A stretch of 64,000 nt of DNA from assembly GCA_030386875.1 (NCBI GenBank), contig CM059560.1:45736757-45800756 (forward strand), written 5' to 3'. The notes beneath the pieces were generated by a model. The model was not told the origin of the DNA. It was given only the letters and a program-made list of their open reading frames with translations, and made no database searches. This DNA is from Morinoia aosen. Taxonomy: Eukaryota; Arthropoda; Malacostraca; Amphipoda; Talitridae. The first letter of the stretch is position 1, and every line of letters starts with the position of its first letter. This document shows positions 1 to 12,440 of the stretch, piece after piece. The position numbers and the translations under genes are program-made.

Positions 1-314
1 CCTTTGTACGCTGTAGAGATTCCTTCTGTACTCCTTTGTGCGCTGTAGAGATACCTTCTGTACTCCTTTGTGCGCTGTAGAGATACCTTCTGTTCTCCGT
101 TGTACGCTGTAGAGATACCTCGTGTACTCCTTTGTACGTTCTAGAGATATTTCCTGTACTCCTTTGTGCGCTGTAGAGATACCTTCTGTACTTCTTTGTG
201 CGCTGTAGAGATACCTTCTGTACTCCTTTGTGCGCTGTAGAGATACCTTCTGTACTCCTTTGTACGCTGTAGAGATACCTTCTGTACTCCTTTGTGCGCT
301 GTAGAGATACCTTC

Positions 315-346
315 TGTACTCCTTTGTACGCTGTAGAGATACCTCG
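315..346. repeat. Representative type C monomer
   Basis: Type B body with the end changed to ACCTCG (C at 31, G at 32), so the junction with the next monomer reads CTCGTGTAC. C normally comes directly before D and marks the end of a higher-order unit. It also occurs inside long A runs. A hybrid with an A-type body (G at 14) and the CTCG end is common. Confidence 0.93.
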
Positions 347-570
347 TGTAATCCTTTGTACGTTCTAGAGATATTTCCTGTACTCCTTTGTGCGCTGTAG
401 AGATACCTTCTGTACTCCTTTGTGCGCTGTAGAGATACCTTCTGTACTCCTCTGTGCGCTGTAGAGATACCTTCTGTACTCCTTTGTACGCTGTAGAGAA
501 CCCTTCTGTACTCCTTTGTGCGCTGTAGAGATACCTTCTGTACTCCTTTGTACGCTGTAGAGATACCTCG

Positions 571-602
571 TGTACTCCTTTGTACGTTCTAGAGATATTT
601 CC
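571..602. repeat. Representative type D monomer
   Basis: The most diverged type, differing from A at six of 32 positions: A14, T17, C19, T28, T29 and C31. It carries TCTAGA at 18-23 and ends ATATTTCC. On the minus strand TCTAGA supplies TAG, the only stop codon in any minus frame of the four types. I located 265 D monomers. TCTAGA is intact in 253. The exceptions are TCGAGA (2092, 8586, 40414), TCTGGA (11530, 22499, 24291, 30754), TCTAAA (15050), TCCAGA (19942, 56382) and TCTATA (45982, 48286). Confidence 0.93.
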
Positions 603-1402
603 TGTACTCCTTTGTGCGCTGTAGAGATACCTTCTGTACTCCTTTGTGCGCTGTAGAGATACCTTCTGTACTCCTTTGTACGCTGTAGAGATACCTTCTG
701 TACTCCTTTGTGCGCTGTAGAGATACCTTCTGTACTCCTTTGTACGCCGTAGAGATACCTCGTGTACTCCATTGTACGTTCTAGAGATATTTCCTGTACT
801 CCTTTGTGCGCTGTAGAGATACCTTCTGTACTCCATTGTGCGCTGTAGAGATACCTTCTGTACTCCTTTGTGCGCTGTTGAGATACCTTCTGTACTCCTT
901 TGTGCGCTGTAGAGATACCTTCTGTACTCCTTTGTGCGCTGTAGAGATACCTTCTGTACTCCTTTGTGCGCTGTAGAGATACCTTCTGTACTCCTTTGTG
1001 CGCTGTAGAGATACCTTCTGTACTCCTTTGTACGCTGTAGAGATACCTCGTGTACTCCTTTGTGCGCTGTAGAGATACCTTCTGTACTCCTTTGTGCGCT
1101 GTTGAGATACCTTCTGTACTCCTTTGTGCGCTGTAGAGATACCTTCTGTACTCCTTAGTGCGCTGTAGAGATACCTTCTGTACTCCTTTGTGCGCTGTAG
1201 AGATACCTTCTGTACTCCTTTGTGCGCTGTAGAGATACCTTCTGTACTCCTTTGTGCGCTGTAGAGATACCTCATGTACTCCTTTGTACGCTGTAGAGAT
1301 ACCTTCTGCACTCCTTTGTACGCTGTAGAGATACCTCGTGTACTCCTTTGTGCGCTGTAGAGATACCTTCTGTACTCCTTTGTACGCTGTAGAGATACCT
1401 CG

Positions 1403-2074
1403 TGTACTCCTTTGTACGTTCTAGAGATATTTCCTGTACTCCTTTGTGCGCTGTAGAGATACCTTCTGTACTCCTTTGTGCGCTGTAGAGATACCTTCTG
1501 TACTCCTTTGTGCGCTGTAGAGATACCTTCTGTACTCCTTTGTGCGCTGTAGAGATACCTTCTGTACTCCTTTGTACGCTGTAGAGATACCTCGTGTACT
1601 CCTTTGTACGTTCTAGAGATATTTCCTGTACTCCTTTGTGCGCTGTAGAGATACCTTCTGTACTCCTTTGTGCGCTGTAGAGATACCTTCTGTACTCCTT
1701 TGTGCGCTGTAGAGATACCTCGTGTACTCCTTTGTACGCTGTAGAGATACCTTCTGTACTCCTTTGTGCGCTGTAGAGATACCTTCTGTACTCCTTTGTG
1801 CGCTGTAGAGATACCTTCTGTACTCCTTTGTGCGCTGTAGAGATACCTTCTGTACTCTTTTGTGCGCTGTAGAGATACCTCGTGTACTCCTTTGTACGCT
1901 GTAGAGATACCTTCTGTACTCCTTTGTGCGCTGTAGAGATACCTTCTGTACTCCTTTGTGCGCTGTAGAGATACCTTCTGTACTCCTTTGTGCGCTGTAG
2001 AGATACCTTCTGTACTCCTTTGTGCGCTGTAGAGATACCTTCTGTACTCCTTTGTGCGCTGTAGAGATACCTCG
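1403..2074. repeat. A-rich link between blocks R and U
   Basis: Two D monomers (1420, 1612) are followed by a 480-bp D-free run. The run contains two (A body, CTCG)-B steps and a TACTCTTTTGTGCG variant near 1855. The part from 1595 on matches 39917-40396 step for step, including that variant. The paralogue has 256 bp more between its D at 39486 and that run. Confidence 0.85.
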
Positions 2075-3514
2075 TGTACTCCTTTGTACGTTCGAGAGAT
2101 ATTTCCTGTACTCCTTTGTGCGCTGTAGAGATACCTTCTGTACTCCTTTGTGCGCTGTAGAGATACCTTCTGTACTCCTTTGTGCGCTGTAGAGATACCT
2201 CGTGTACTCCTTTGTACGTTCTAGAGATATTTCCTGTACTCCTTTGTGCGCTGTAGAGATACCTTCTGTACTCCTTTGTGCGCTGTAGAGATACCTTCTG
2301 TACTCCTTTGTACGCTGTAGAGATACCTCGTGTACTCCTTTGTACGTTCTAGAGATATTTCCTGTACTCCTTTGTGCGCTGTAGAGATACCTTCTGTACT
2401 CCTTTGTGCGCTGTAGAGATACCTTCTGTACTCCTTTGTGCGCTGTAGAGATACCTTCTGTACTCCTTTGTGCGCTGTAGAGATACCTTCTGTACTCCTT
2501 TGTACGTTCTAGAGATATTTCCTGTACTCCTTTGTGCGCTGTAGAGATACCTTCTGTACTCCTTTGTACGCTGTAGAGATACCTCGTGTACTCCTTTGTA
2601 CGTTCTAGAGATATTTCCTGTACTCCTTTGTGCGCTGTAGAGATACCTTCTGTACTTCTTTGTGCGCTGTAGAGATACCTTCTGTACTCCTTTGTGCGCT
2701 GTAGAGATACCTTCTGTACTCCTTTGTACGCTGTAGAGATACCTCGTGTACTCCTTTGTACGTTCTAGAGATATTTCCTGTACTCCTTTGTGCGCTGTAG
2801 AGATACCTTCTCTACTCCTTTGTGCGCTGTAGAGATACCTTCTGTACTCCTTTGTGCGCTGTAGAGATACCTTCTGTACTCCTTTGTACGCTGTAGAGAT
2901 ACCTCGTGTACTCCTTTGTACGTTCTAGAGAAATTTCCTGTACTCCTTTGTGCGCTGTAGAGATACTTTCTGTACTCCTTTGTGCGCTGTAGAGATACCT
3001 TCTGTACTCCTTTGTGCGCTGTAGAGATACCTTCTGTACTCCTTTGTACGCTGTTGAGATACCTTCTGTACTCCTTTGTGCGCTGTAGAGATACCTTCTG
3101 TACTTCTTTGTACGCTGTAGAGATACCTCGTGTACTCCTTTGTACGTTCTAGAGATATTTCCTGTACTCCTTTGTGCGCTGTAGAGATACCTTCTGTACT
3201 CCTTTGTGCGCTGTAGAGATACCTTCTGTACTCCTTTGTGCGCTGTAGAGATACCTTCTGTACTCCTTTGTACGCTGTAGAGATACCTTCTGTACTCCTT
3301 TGTGCGCTGTAGAGATACCTTCTGTACTCCTTTGTACGCTGTAGAGATACCTCGTGTACTCCTTTGTACGTTCTAGAGATATTTCCTGTACTCCTTTGTG
3401 CGCTGTAGAGATACCTTCTGTACTCCTTTGTGCGCTGTAGAGATACCTTCTGTACTCCTTTGTGCGCTGTAGAGATACCTTCTGTACTCCTTTGTGCGCT
3501 GTAGAGATACCTTC
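2075..3514. repeat. Block U copy 1
   Basis: It opens with the rare D variant TCGAGA at 2092, then D spacings 128, 128, 160, 96, 160, 160, 224, 224, 160. The same order appears in copies 2 and 3, where the sixth spacing is 224, so this copy is two monomers shorter there. The D at 2924 has TCTAGAGAAATTTCC in place of GAGATATTTCC and is preceded by a CTTCTCTACTCC variant near 2810. Confidence 0.9.
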
Positions 3515-3770
3515 TGTACTCCTTTGTACGTTCTAGAGATATTTCCTGTACTCCTTTGTGCGCTCTAGAGATACCTTCTGTACTCCTTTGTGCGCTGTAG
3601 AGATACCTTCTGTACTCCTTTGTGCGCTGTAGAGATACCTTCTGTACTTCTTTGTACGCTGTAGAGATACCTTCTGTACTCCTTTGTGCGCTGTAGAGAC
3701 ACCTTCTGTACTCCTTTGTACGCTGAAGAGATACCTCGTGTACTCCTTTGTACGTTCTAGAGATATTTCC

Positions 3771-3802
3771 TGTACTCCTTTGTGCGCTGTAGAGATACCT
3801 TC
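3771..3802. repeat. Representative type A monomer
   Basis: Clean example of the majority monomer. Diagnostic bases are G at monomer position 14 (TTTGTGCG), C at 17, G at 19 and the end ACCTTC at 27-32. The TGCGC at 13-17 contains a GCGC site and a CpG. Type A fills the interior of each higher-order unit and makes up long runs in the 640-bp D-free intervals. Confidence 0.95.
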
Positions 3803-3866
3803 TGTACTCCTTTGTGCGTTGTAGAGATACCTTCTGTACTCCTTTGTGCGCTGTAGAGATACCTTC

Positions 3867-3898
3867 TGTACTCCTTTGTACGCTGTAGAGATACCTTC
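3867..3898. repeat. Representative type B monomer
   Basis: Identical to type A except for A at position 14 (TTTGTACG). This creates a second GTAC palindrome ten bases after the one at positions 2-5. In the seven-monomer unit B is usually fifth, followed by one A and then C. In eight- and nine-monomer units extra A copies sit before or after it. Confidence 0.93.
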
Positions 3899-5530
3899 TG
3901 TACTCCTTTGTGCGCTGTAGAGATACCTTCTATACTCCTTTGTACGCTGTAGAGATACCTCGTGTACTCCTTTGTACGTTCTAGAGATATTTCCTGTACT
4001 CCTTTGTGCGCTGTAGAGATACCTTCTGTACTCCTTTGTGCGCTGTAGAGATACCTTCTGTACTCCTTTGTGCGCTGTAGAGATACCTTCTGTACTCCTT
4101 TGTACGCTGTAGAGATACCTTCTGTACTCCTTTGTGCGCTGTAGAGATACCTTCTGTACTCTTTTGTACGCTGTAGAGATACCTCGTGTACTCCTTTGTA
4201 CGTTCTAGAGATATTTCCTGTACTCCTTCGTGCGCTGTAGAGATACCTTCTGTACTCCTTTGTGCGCTGTAGAGATACCTTCTGTACTCCTTTGTGCGCT
4301 GTAGAGATACCTTCTGTACTCCTTTGTGCGCTGTAGAGATACCTTCTGTACTCCTTTGTGCGCTGTAGAGATACCTTCTGTACTCCTTTGTGCGCTGTAG
4401 AGATACCTTCTGTACTCCTTTGTGCGCTGTAGAGATACCTTCTGTACTCCTTTGTGTGCTGTAGAGATATCTCGTGTACTCCTTTGTACGCTGTAGAGAT
4501 ACCTTCTGTACTCCTTTGTGCGCTGTAGAGATACCTTCTGTACTCCTTTGTGCGCTGTAGAGATACCTCGTGCACTCCTTTGTGCGCTGTAGAGATACCT
4601 TCTGTACTCCTTTGTGCGCTGTAGAGATACCTTCTGTACTCCTTTGTACGCTGTAGAGATACCTCCTGTACTCCTTTGTACGTTCTAGAGATATTTCCTG
4701 TACTCCTTTGTGCGCTGTAGAGATACCTTCTGTTTTCCTTTGTGCGCTGTAGAGATACCTTCTGTACTCCTTTGTGCGCTGTAGAGATACCTTCTGTACT
4801 CCTTTGTGCGCTGTAGAGATACCTTCTGTACTCCTTTGTACGCTGTAGAGATACCTCGTGTACTCCTTTGTACGTTCTAGAGATATTTCCTGTTCTCCTT
4901 TGTGCGCTGTAGAGATACCTTCTGTACTCCTTTGTGCGCTGTAGAGATACCTTCTGTACTCCTTTGTGCGCTGTAGAGATACCTTCTGTACTCCTTTGTG
5001 CGCTGTAGAGATACCTCATGTACTCCTTTGTACGCTGTAGAGATACCTTCTGTACTCCTTTGTGCGCTGTAGAGATACCTTCTGTACTCCTTTGTGCGCT
5101 GTAGAGATACCTTCTGTACTCCTTTGTGCGCTGTAGAGATACCTTCTGTACTCATTTGTGCGCTGTAGAGATACCTTCTGTACTCCTTTGTGCGCTGTAG
5201 AGATACCTTCTGTACTCCTTTGTGCGCTGTAGAGATACCTTCTGTACTCCTTTGTGCGCTGTAGAGATACCTTCTGTACTCCTTTGTACGCTGTAGAGAT
5301 ACCTCGTGTACTCCTTTGTACGTTCTAGAGATATTTCCTGTACTCCTTTGTGCGCTGTAGAGATACCTTCTCTACTCCTTTGTGCGCTGTAGAGATACCT
5401 TCTGTACTCCTTTGTGCGCTGTAGAGATACCTTCTGTACTCCTTTGTACGCTGTAGAGATACCTTCTGTACTCCTTTGTGCGCTGTAGAGATACCTTCTG
5501 TACTCCTTTGTACGCTGTAGAGATACCTCG

Positions 5531-7994
5531 TGTACTCCTTTGTACGTTCTAGAGAAATTTCCTGTACTCCTTTGTGCGCTGTAGAGATACTTTCTGTACT
5601 CCTTTGTGCGCTGTAGAGATACCTTCTGTACTCCTTTGTGCGCTGTAGAGATACCTTCTGTACTCCTTTGTACGCTGTTGAGATACCTTCTGTACTCCTT
5701 TGTGCGCTGTAGAGATACCTTCTGTACTCCTTTTTACGCTGTAGAGATACCTCGTGTACTCCTTTGTACGTTCTAGAGATATTTCCTGTACTCCTTTGTG
5801 CGCTGTAGAGATACCTACTGTACTCCTTTGTGCGCTGTAGAGATACCTTCTGTACTCCTTTGTGCGCTGTAGAGATACCTTCTGTACTCCTTTGTACGCT
5901 GTAGAGATACCTTCTGTACTCCTTTGTGCGCTGTAGAGATACCTTCTGTACTCCTTTGTACGCTGTAGAGATACCTCGTGTACTCCTTTGTACGTTCTAG
6001 AGATATTTCCTGTACTCCTTTGTGCGCTGTAGAGATACCTTCTGTACTCCTTTGTGCGCTGTAGAGATACCTTCTGTACTCCTTTGTGCGCTGTAGAGAT
6101 ACCTTCTGTACTCCTTTGTGCGCTGTAGAGATACCTTCTGTACTCCTTTGTACGTTCTAGAGATATTTCCTGTACTCCTTTGTGCGCTGTAGAGATACCT
6201 TCTGTACTCCTTTGTGCGCTGTAGAGATACCTTCTGTACTCCTTTGTGCGCTGTAGAGATACCTTCTGTACTTCTTTGTACGCTGTAGAGATACCTTCTG
6301 TACTCCTTTGTGCGCTGTAGAGACACCTTCTGTACTCCTTTGTACGCTGAAGAGATACCTCGTGTACTCCTTTGTACGTTCTAGAGATATTTCCTGTACT
6401 CCTTTGTGCGCTGTAGAGATACCTTCTGTACTCCTTTGTGCGTTGTAGAGATACCTTCTGTACTCCTTTGTGCGCTTTAGAGATACCTTCTGTACTCCTT
6501 TGTACGCTGTAGAGATACCTTCTGTACTCCTTTGTGCGCTGTAGAGATACCTTCTATACTCCTTTGTACGCTGTAGAGATACCTCGTGTACTCCTTTGTA
6601 CGTTCTAGAGATATTTCCTGTACTCCTTTGTGCGCTGTAGAGATACCTTCTGTACTCCTTTGTGCGCTGTAGAGATACCTTCTGTACTCCTTTGTGCGCT
6701 GTAGAGATACCTTCTGTACTCCTTTGTACGCTGTAGAGATACCTTCTGTACTCCTTTGTGCGCTGTAGAGATACCTTCTGTACTCTTTTGTACGCTGTGG
6801 AGATACCTCGTGTACTCCTTTGTACGTTCTAGAGATATTTCCTGTACTCCTTCGTGCGCTGTAGAGATACCTTCTGTACTCCTTTGTGCGCTGTAGAGAT
6901 ACCTTCTGTACTCCTTTGTGCGCTGTAGAGATACCTTCTGTACTCCTTTGTGCGCTGTAGAGATACCTTCTGTACTCCTTTGTGCGCTGTAGAGATACCT
7001 TCTGTACTCCTTTGTGCGCTGTAGAGATACCTTCTGTACTCCTTTGTGCGCTGTAGAGATACCTTCTGTACTCCTTTGTGCGCTGTAGAGATATCTCGTG
7101 TACTCCTTTGTACGCTGTAGAGATACCTTCTGTACTCCTTTGTGCGCTGTAGAGATACCTTCTGTACTCCTTTGTGCGCTGTAGAGATACCTCGTGCACT
7201 CCTTTGTGCGCTGTAGAGATACCTTCTGTACTCCTTTGTGCGCTGTAGAGATACCTTCTGTACTCCTTTGTACGCTGTAGAGATACCTCCTGTACTCCTT
7301 TGTACGTTCTAGAGATATTTCCTGTACTCCTTTGTGCGCTGTAGAGATACCTTCTGTTTTCCTTTGTGCGCTGTAGAGATACCTTCTGTACTCCTTTGTG
7401 CGCTGTAGAGATACCTTCTGTACTCCTTTGTGCGCTGTAGAGATACCTTCTGTACTCCTTTGTACGCTGTAGAGATACCTCGTGTACTCCTTTGTACGTT
7501 CTAGAGATATTTCCTGTTCTCCTTTGTGCGCTGTAGAGATACCTTCTGTACTCCTTTGTGCGCTGTAGAGATACCTTCTGTACTCCTTTGTGCGCTGTAG
7601 AGATACCTTCTGTACTCCTTTGTGCGCTGTAGAGATACCTTCTGTACTCCTTTGTGCGCTGTAGAGATACCTTCTGTACTCCTTTGTGCGCTGTAGAGAT
7701 ACCTCATGTACTCCTTTGTACGCTGTAGAGATACTTTCTGTACTCCTTTGTGCGCTGTAGAGATACCTTCTGTACTCCTTTGTGCGCTGTAGAGATACCT
7801 TCTGTACTCCTTTGTGCGCTGTAGAGATACCTTCTGTACTCATTTGTGCGCTGTAGAGATACCTTCTGTACTCCTTTGTGCGCTGTAGAGATACCTTCTG
7901 TACTCCTTTGTGCGCTGTAGAGATACCTTCTGTACTCCTTTGTGCGCTGTAGAGATACCTTCTGTACTCCTTTGTACGCTATAGAGATACCTCG
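5531..7994. repeat. Block V copy 2, right member of a tandem pair
   Basis: D spacings 224, 224, 160, 224, 224, 224, 480, 192, 512 repeat copy 1. The last interval is 64 bp longer, and the ACTCATTTG mark is displaced by 2,688 in place of 2,624, which places the extra two monomers between 7500 and 7842. Differences within shared monomers, such as CTGTGGAG near 6797, show later divergence. Confidence 0.88.
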
Positions 7995-8568
7995 TGTACT
8001 CCTTTGTACGTTCTAGAGATTACCTGTACTCCTATGTGCGCTGTAGAGATACCTTCTGTACTCCTTTGTGCGCTGTAGAGATACCTTATGTACTCCTTTG
8101 TGCGCTGTAGAGATACCTTCTGTTCTCCTTTGTGCGCCGTAGAGATACCTTCTGTACTCCTTTGTACGCTGTAGAGATACCTTCTGTACTCCTTTGTACG
8201 CTGTAGAGATACCTCGTGTACTCCTTTGTACGTTCTAGAGATATTTCCTGTACTCCTTTGTGCGCTGTAGAGATACCATCTGTACTCCTTTGTGCGCTGT
8301 AGAGATACCTTCTGTACTCCTTTGTGCGCTGTAGAGATACCTTCTGTACTCCTTTGTGCGCTGTAGAGATACCTTCTGTACTCCTTTGTGCGCTGTAGAG
8401 ATACCCTCTGTACTCCTCTGTGCGCTGTAGAGATACCTTCTGTACTCCTTTGTGCGCTGTAGAGATACCTTCTGTACTCCTTTGTGCGCTGTAGAGATAC
8501 CTTCTGTACTCCTTTGTGCGCTGTAGAGATACCTTCTGTACTCCTTTGTGCGCTGTAGAGATACCTCG
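7995..8568. repeat. Junction segment with a 2-bp deletion
   Basis: The D at 8012 reads TCTAGAGATTACC, two bases short, and this is the first break in the 32-bp register: TCTAGA falls at remainder 12 modulo 32 before it and 10 after it. Nearby are one-off changes (CCTATGTGCG, CCTTATGTAC, CTGTTCTCC and CCATCTG). It lies between block V copy 2 and block U copy 2 and looks like a duplication junction, but I found no second copy to prove the breakpoints. Confidence 0.8.
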
Positions 8569-10072
8569 TGTACTCCTTTGTACGTTCGAGAGATATTTCC
8601 TGTACTCCTTTGTGCGCTGTAGAGATACCTTCTGTACTCCTTTGTGCGCTGTAGAGATACCTTCTGTACTCCTTTGTGCGCTGTAGAGATACCTCGTGTA
8701 CTCCTTTGTACGTTCTAGAGATATTTCCTGTACTCCTTTGTGCGCTGTAGAGATACCTTCTGTACTCCTTTGTGCGCTGTAGAGATACCTTCTGTACTCC
8801 TTTGTACGCTGTAGAGATACCTCGTGTACTCCTTTGTACGTTCTAGAGATATTTCCTGTACTCCTTTGTGCGCTGTAGAGATACCTTCTGTACTCCTTTG
8901 TGCGCTGTAGAGATACCTTCTGTACTCCTTTGTGCGCTGTAGAGATACCTTCTGTACTCCTTTGTGCGCTGTAGAGATACCTTCTGTACTCCTTTGTACG
9001 TTCTAGAGATATTTCCTGTACTCCTTTGTGCGCTGTAGAGATACCTTCTGTACTCCTTTGTACGCTGTAGAGATACCTCGTGTACTCCTTTGTACGTTCT
9101 AGAGATATTTCCTGTACTCCTTTGTGCGCTGTAGAGATACCTTCTGTACTTCTTTGTGCGCTGTAGAGATACCTTCTGTACTCCTTTGTGCGCTGTAGAG
9201 ATACCTTCTGTACTCCTTTGTACGCTGTAGAGATACCTCGTGTACTCCTTTGTACGTTCTAGAGATATTTCCTGTACTCCTTTGTGCGCTGTAGAGATAC
9301 CTTCTCTACTCCTTTGTGCGCTGTAGAGATACCTTCTGTACTCCTTTGTGCGCTGTAGAGATACCTTCTGTACTCCTTTGTACGCTGTAGAGATACCTTC
9401 TGTACTCCTTTGTGCGCTGTAGAGATACCTTCTGTACTCCTTTGTACGCTGTAGAGATACCTCGTGTACTCCTTTGTACGTTCTAGAGAAATTTCCTGTA
9501 CTCCTTTGTGCGCTGTAGAGATACTTTCTGTACTCCTTTGTGCGCTGTAGAGATACCTTCTGTACTCCTTTGTGCGCTGTAGAGATACCTTCTGTACTCC
9601 TTTGTACGCTGTTGAGATACCTTCTGTACTCCTTTGTGCGCTGTAGAGATACCTTCTGTACTCCTTTGTACGCTGTAGAGATACCTCGTGTACTCCTTTG
9701 TACGTTCTAGAGATATTTCCTGTACTCCTTTGTGCGCTGTAGAGATACCTTCTGTACTCCTTTGTGCGCTGTAGAGATACCTTCTGTACTCCTTTGTGCG
9801 CTGTAGAGATACCTTCTGTACTCCTTTGTACGCTGTAGAGATACCTTCTGTACTCCTTTGTGCGCTGTAGAGATACCTTCTGTACTCCTTTGTACGCTGT
9901 AGAGAGACCTCGTGTACTCCTTTGTACGTTCTAGAGATATTTCCTGTACTCCTGTGTGCGCTGTAGAGATACCTTCTGTACTCCTTTGTGCGCTGTAGAG
10001 ATACCTTCTGTACTCCTTTGTGCGCTGTAGAGATACCTTCTGTACTCCTTTGTGCGCTGTAGAGATACCTTC
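8569..10072. repeat. Block U copy 2
   Basis: It opens with TCGAGA at 8586 and has D spacings 128, 128, 160, 96, 160, 224, 224, 224, 160. It carries CTTCTCTACTCC near 9303 and the GAGAAATTTCC D at 9482. It lies 6,494 bp from copy 1, which is 203 monomers minus the two bases deleted near 8018. Confidence 0.9.
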
Positions 10073-10745
10073 TGTACTCCTTTGTACGTTCTAGAGATAT
10101 TTCCTGTACTCCTTTGTGCGCTGTAGAGATACCTTCTGTACTCCTTTGTGCGCTGTAGAGATACCTTCTGTACTCCTTTGTGCGCTGTAGAGATACCTTC
10201 TGTACTTCTTTGTACGCTGTAGAGATACCTTCTGTACTCCTTTGTGCGCTGTAGAGACACCTTCTGTACTCCTTTGTACGCTGAAGAGATACCTCGTGTA
10301 CTCCTTTGTACGTTCTAGAGATATTTCCTGTACTCCTTTGTGCGCTGTAGAGATACCTTTTGTACTCCTTTGTGCGTTGTAGAGATACCTTCTGTACTCC
10401 TTTGTGCGCTGTAGAGATACCTTCTGTACTCCTTTGTACGCTGTAGAGATACCTTCTGTACTCCTTTGTGCGCTGTAGAGATATTTCCTGTACTCCTTTG
10501 TGCGCTGTAGAGATACCTCGTGTACTCCTTTGTACGTTCTAGAGATATTTCCTGTACTCCTTTGTGCGCTGTAGAGATACCTTCTGTACTCCTTTGTGCG
10601 CTGTAGAGATACCTTCTGTACTCCTTTGTGCGCTGTAGAGATACCTTCTGTACTCCTTTGTGCGCTGTAGAGATACCTTCTGTACTCCTTTGTGCGCTGT
10701 AGAGATACCTTCTGTACTCCTTTGTGCGCTGTAGAGATACCTCGT
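10073..10745. repeat. Block V copy 3, partial
   Basis: Three 224-bp spacings (D at 10090, 10314, 10538, 10762) follow block U copy 2, as in block V. GCTGAAGAG near 10280 and TGTGCGTTGTAG near 10375 match the marks near 3725/3817 and 6349/6441. The copy is lost after about 10.75 kb. A chimeric monomer with an A body and D end lies near 10471-10488. Confidence 0.82.
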
Positions 10746-11512
10746 GTACTCCTTTGTACGTTCTAGAGATATTTCCTGTACTCCTTTGTGCGCTGTAGAG
10801 ATACCTTCTGTACTCCTTTGTGCGCTGTAGAGATACCTTCTGTACTCCTTTGTGCGCTGTAGAGATACCTCGTGTACTCCTTTGTACGTTCTAGAGATAT
10901 TTCCTGTACTCCTTTGTGCGCTCTAGAGATACCTTCTGTACTCCTTTGTGCGCTGTAGAGATACCTTCTGTACTCCTTTGTGCGCTGTAGAGATACATTC
11001 TGTACTCCTTTGTACGCTGTAGAGATACCTCGTGTACTCCTTTGTACGTTCTAGAGATATTTCCTGTACTCCTTTGTGCGCTGTAGAGATACCTTCTGTA
11101 CTCCTTTGTGCGCTGTAGAGATACCTTCTGTACTCCTTTGTGCGCTGTAGGGATACCTTCTGTACTCCTTTGTGCGCTGTAGAGATACCTCGTGTACTCC
11201 TTTGCACGCTGTAGAGATACCTTCTGTACTCCTTTGTGCGCTGTAGAGATACCTTCTGTACTCCTTTGTGCGCTGTAGAGATACCTTCTGTACTCCTTTG
11301 TGCGCTGTAGAGATACCTCGTGTACTCCTTTGTACGTTCTAGAGATATTTCCTGTACTCCTTTGTGCGCTCTAGAGATACCTTCTGTACTCCTTTGTGCG
11401 CTGTAGAGATACCTTCTGTACTCCTTTGTGCGCTGTAGAGATACCTTCTGTACTCCTTTGTACGCTGTAGAGATACCTTCTCTACTCCTTTGTACGCTGT
11501 AGAGATACCTCG
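10746..11512. repeat. Irregular segment with A/D hybrid monomers
   Basis: D spacings 128, 160, 288, 192 match no larger block I could find. Two monomers read GTGCGCTCTAGAG (TCTAGA at 10922 and 11370), an A-type left half with a D-like CTCTAG centre. This is probably a patchwork made by unequal exchange between the 0-10 kb and 11-33 kb families. Confidence 0.75.
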
Positions 11513-12184
11513 TGTACTCCTTTGTACGTTCTGGAGATATTTCCTGTACTCCCTTGTGCGCTGTAGAGATACCTTCTGTACTCCTTTTTGCGCTGTAGAG
11601 ATACCTTCTGTACTCCTTTGTACGCTGTAGAGATACCTTCTCTACTCCTTTGTGCGCTGTAGAGATACCTTCTGTACTCTTTTGTGCGCTGTAGAGATAC
11701 CTTCTGTACTCCTTTGTACGCTGTAGAGATACCTCGTGTACTCCTTTGTACGTTCTAGAGATATTTCCTGTACTCCTTTGTGCGCTGTAGAGATACCTTC
11801 TGTACTCCTTTGTGCGCTGTAGAGATACCTTCTGTACTCCTTTGTGCGCTGTAGAGATACCTTCTGTACTCCTTTGTACGCTGTAGAGATACCTTCTGTA
11901 CTCCTTTGTGCGCTGTAGAGATACCTTCTGTACTCCTTTGTACGCTGTAGAGATACCTCGTGTACTCCTTTGTACGTTCTAGAGATATTTCCTGTACTCC
12001 TTTGTGCGCTGTAGAGATACCTTCTGTACTCCTTTGTGCGCTGTAGAGATACCTTCTGTACTCCTTTGTGCGCTGTTGAGATACTTTCTGTACTCCTTTG
12101 TACGCTGTAGAGATACCTTCTGTACTCCTTTGTGCGCTGTAGAGATACCTTCTGTAATCTTTTGTACGCTGTAGAGATACCTCG

Positions 12185-12440
12185 TGTACTCCTTTGTACG
12201 TTCTAGAGATATTTCCTGTACTCCTTTGTGCGCTGTAGAGATACTTTCTGTACTCCTTTGTGCGCTGTACAGATACCTTCTGTACTCCTTTGTGCGCTGT
12301 AGAGATACCTTCTGTACTCCTTTGTGCGCTGTAGAGATACCTTCTGTACTCCTTTGTACGCTGTAGAGATACCTTCTGTACTCCTTTGTGCGCTGTAAAG
12401 ATACCTTCTGTACTCCTTTGTACGCTGTAGAGATACCTCG
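12185..12440. repeat. 8-monomer higher-order unit, 256 bp
   Basis: Order D-A-A-A-A-B-A-C, one extra A compared with the 224-bp unit. One A has GTACAG in place of GTAGAG, which removes a plus-strand TAG. The same unit with the same private change is at 24914-25169. Confidence 0.9.

Larger units (their letters stand above)
123..1402. repeat. Block R copy 1, 1,280 bp
   Basis: D spacings are 224, 224, 192 and then 640, the longest D-free interval in the window. Private marks are GAGAACCC near 496-504, two GCTGTTGAG monomers (near 866 and 1098), CCTTAGTGCG near 1153 and CCTCATGTAC near 1270. The same spacings and most marks recur in three other 1,280-bp copies. This copy is the left part of a longer block matching 38.2-41.9 kb. 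Confidence 0.9.
3739..3962. repeat. Canonical 7-monomer higher-order unit, 224 bp
   Basis: The order read directly is D-A-A-A-B-A-C, then the D of the next unit at 3963. A D-to-D spacing of 224 bp is the commonest in the window. The second A here has a TGCGTT change that recurs at the matching place near 6440 and 10375, marking this unit as part of a larger duplicated block. Confidence 0.93.
2907..5306. repeat. Block V copy 1, left member of a tandem pair
   Basis: D spacings run 224, 224, 160, 224, 224, 224, 480, 192, 448. The next copy starts 2,624 bp (82 monomers) downstream with the same order. Marks shared with it include GCTGAAGAG (near 3725), TGTGCGTTGTAG (near 3817), CCTTCGTGCG (near 4227), CCTCCTGTAC before the D at 4684, CTGTTTTCC (near 4732), CCTCATG (near 5014) and ACTCATTTG (near 5152). 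Confidence 0.88.

Noticed and set aside
27-58. Monomer built from two diverged halves, since CTGTA occurs twice per monomer
   Set aside because: The two CTGTA copies are 17 and 15 bp apart alternately and the sequence after them does not match (CTCCTTTG against GAGATACC), so five bases are too little to claim an ancestral half-unit.
3757-5019. 420-residue minus-strand open frame, and the similar frames of 407, 412, 326 and 304 residues
   Set aside because: They are readings of the satellite. The monomer lacks minus-strand stops in every frame, the same peptide pattern appears in all three frames, and ends fall wherever a D monomer puts TAG in that frame. There is no unique domain or conserved start, and the frames overlap one another.
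12184-12366. Plus-strand 60-residue frames here and at 22705, 24913 and 30960
   Set aside because: They exist only because a local change (GTACAG or GTGGAG) removes one of the regular plus-strand TAG codons in GTAGAG. Each pair of copies belongs to a duplicated block.
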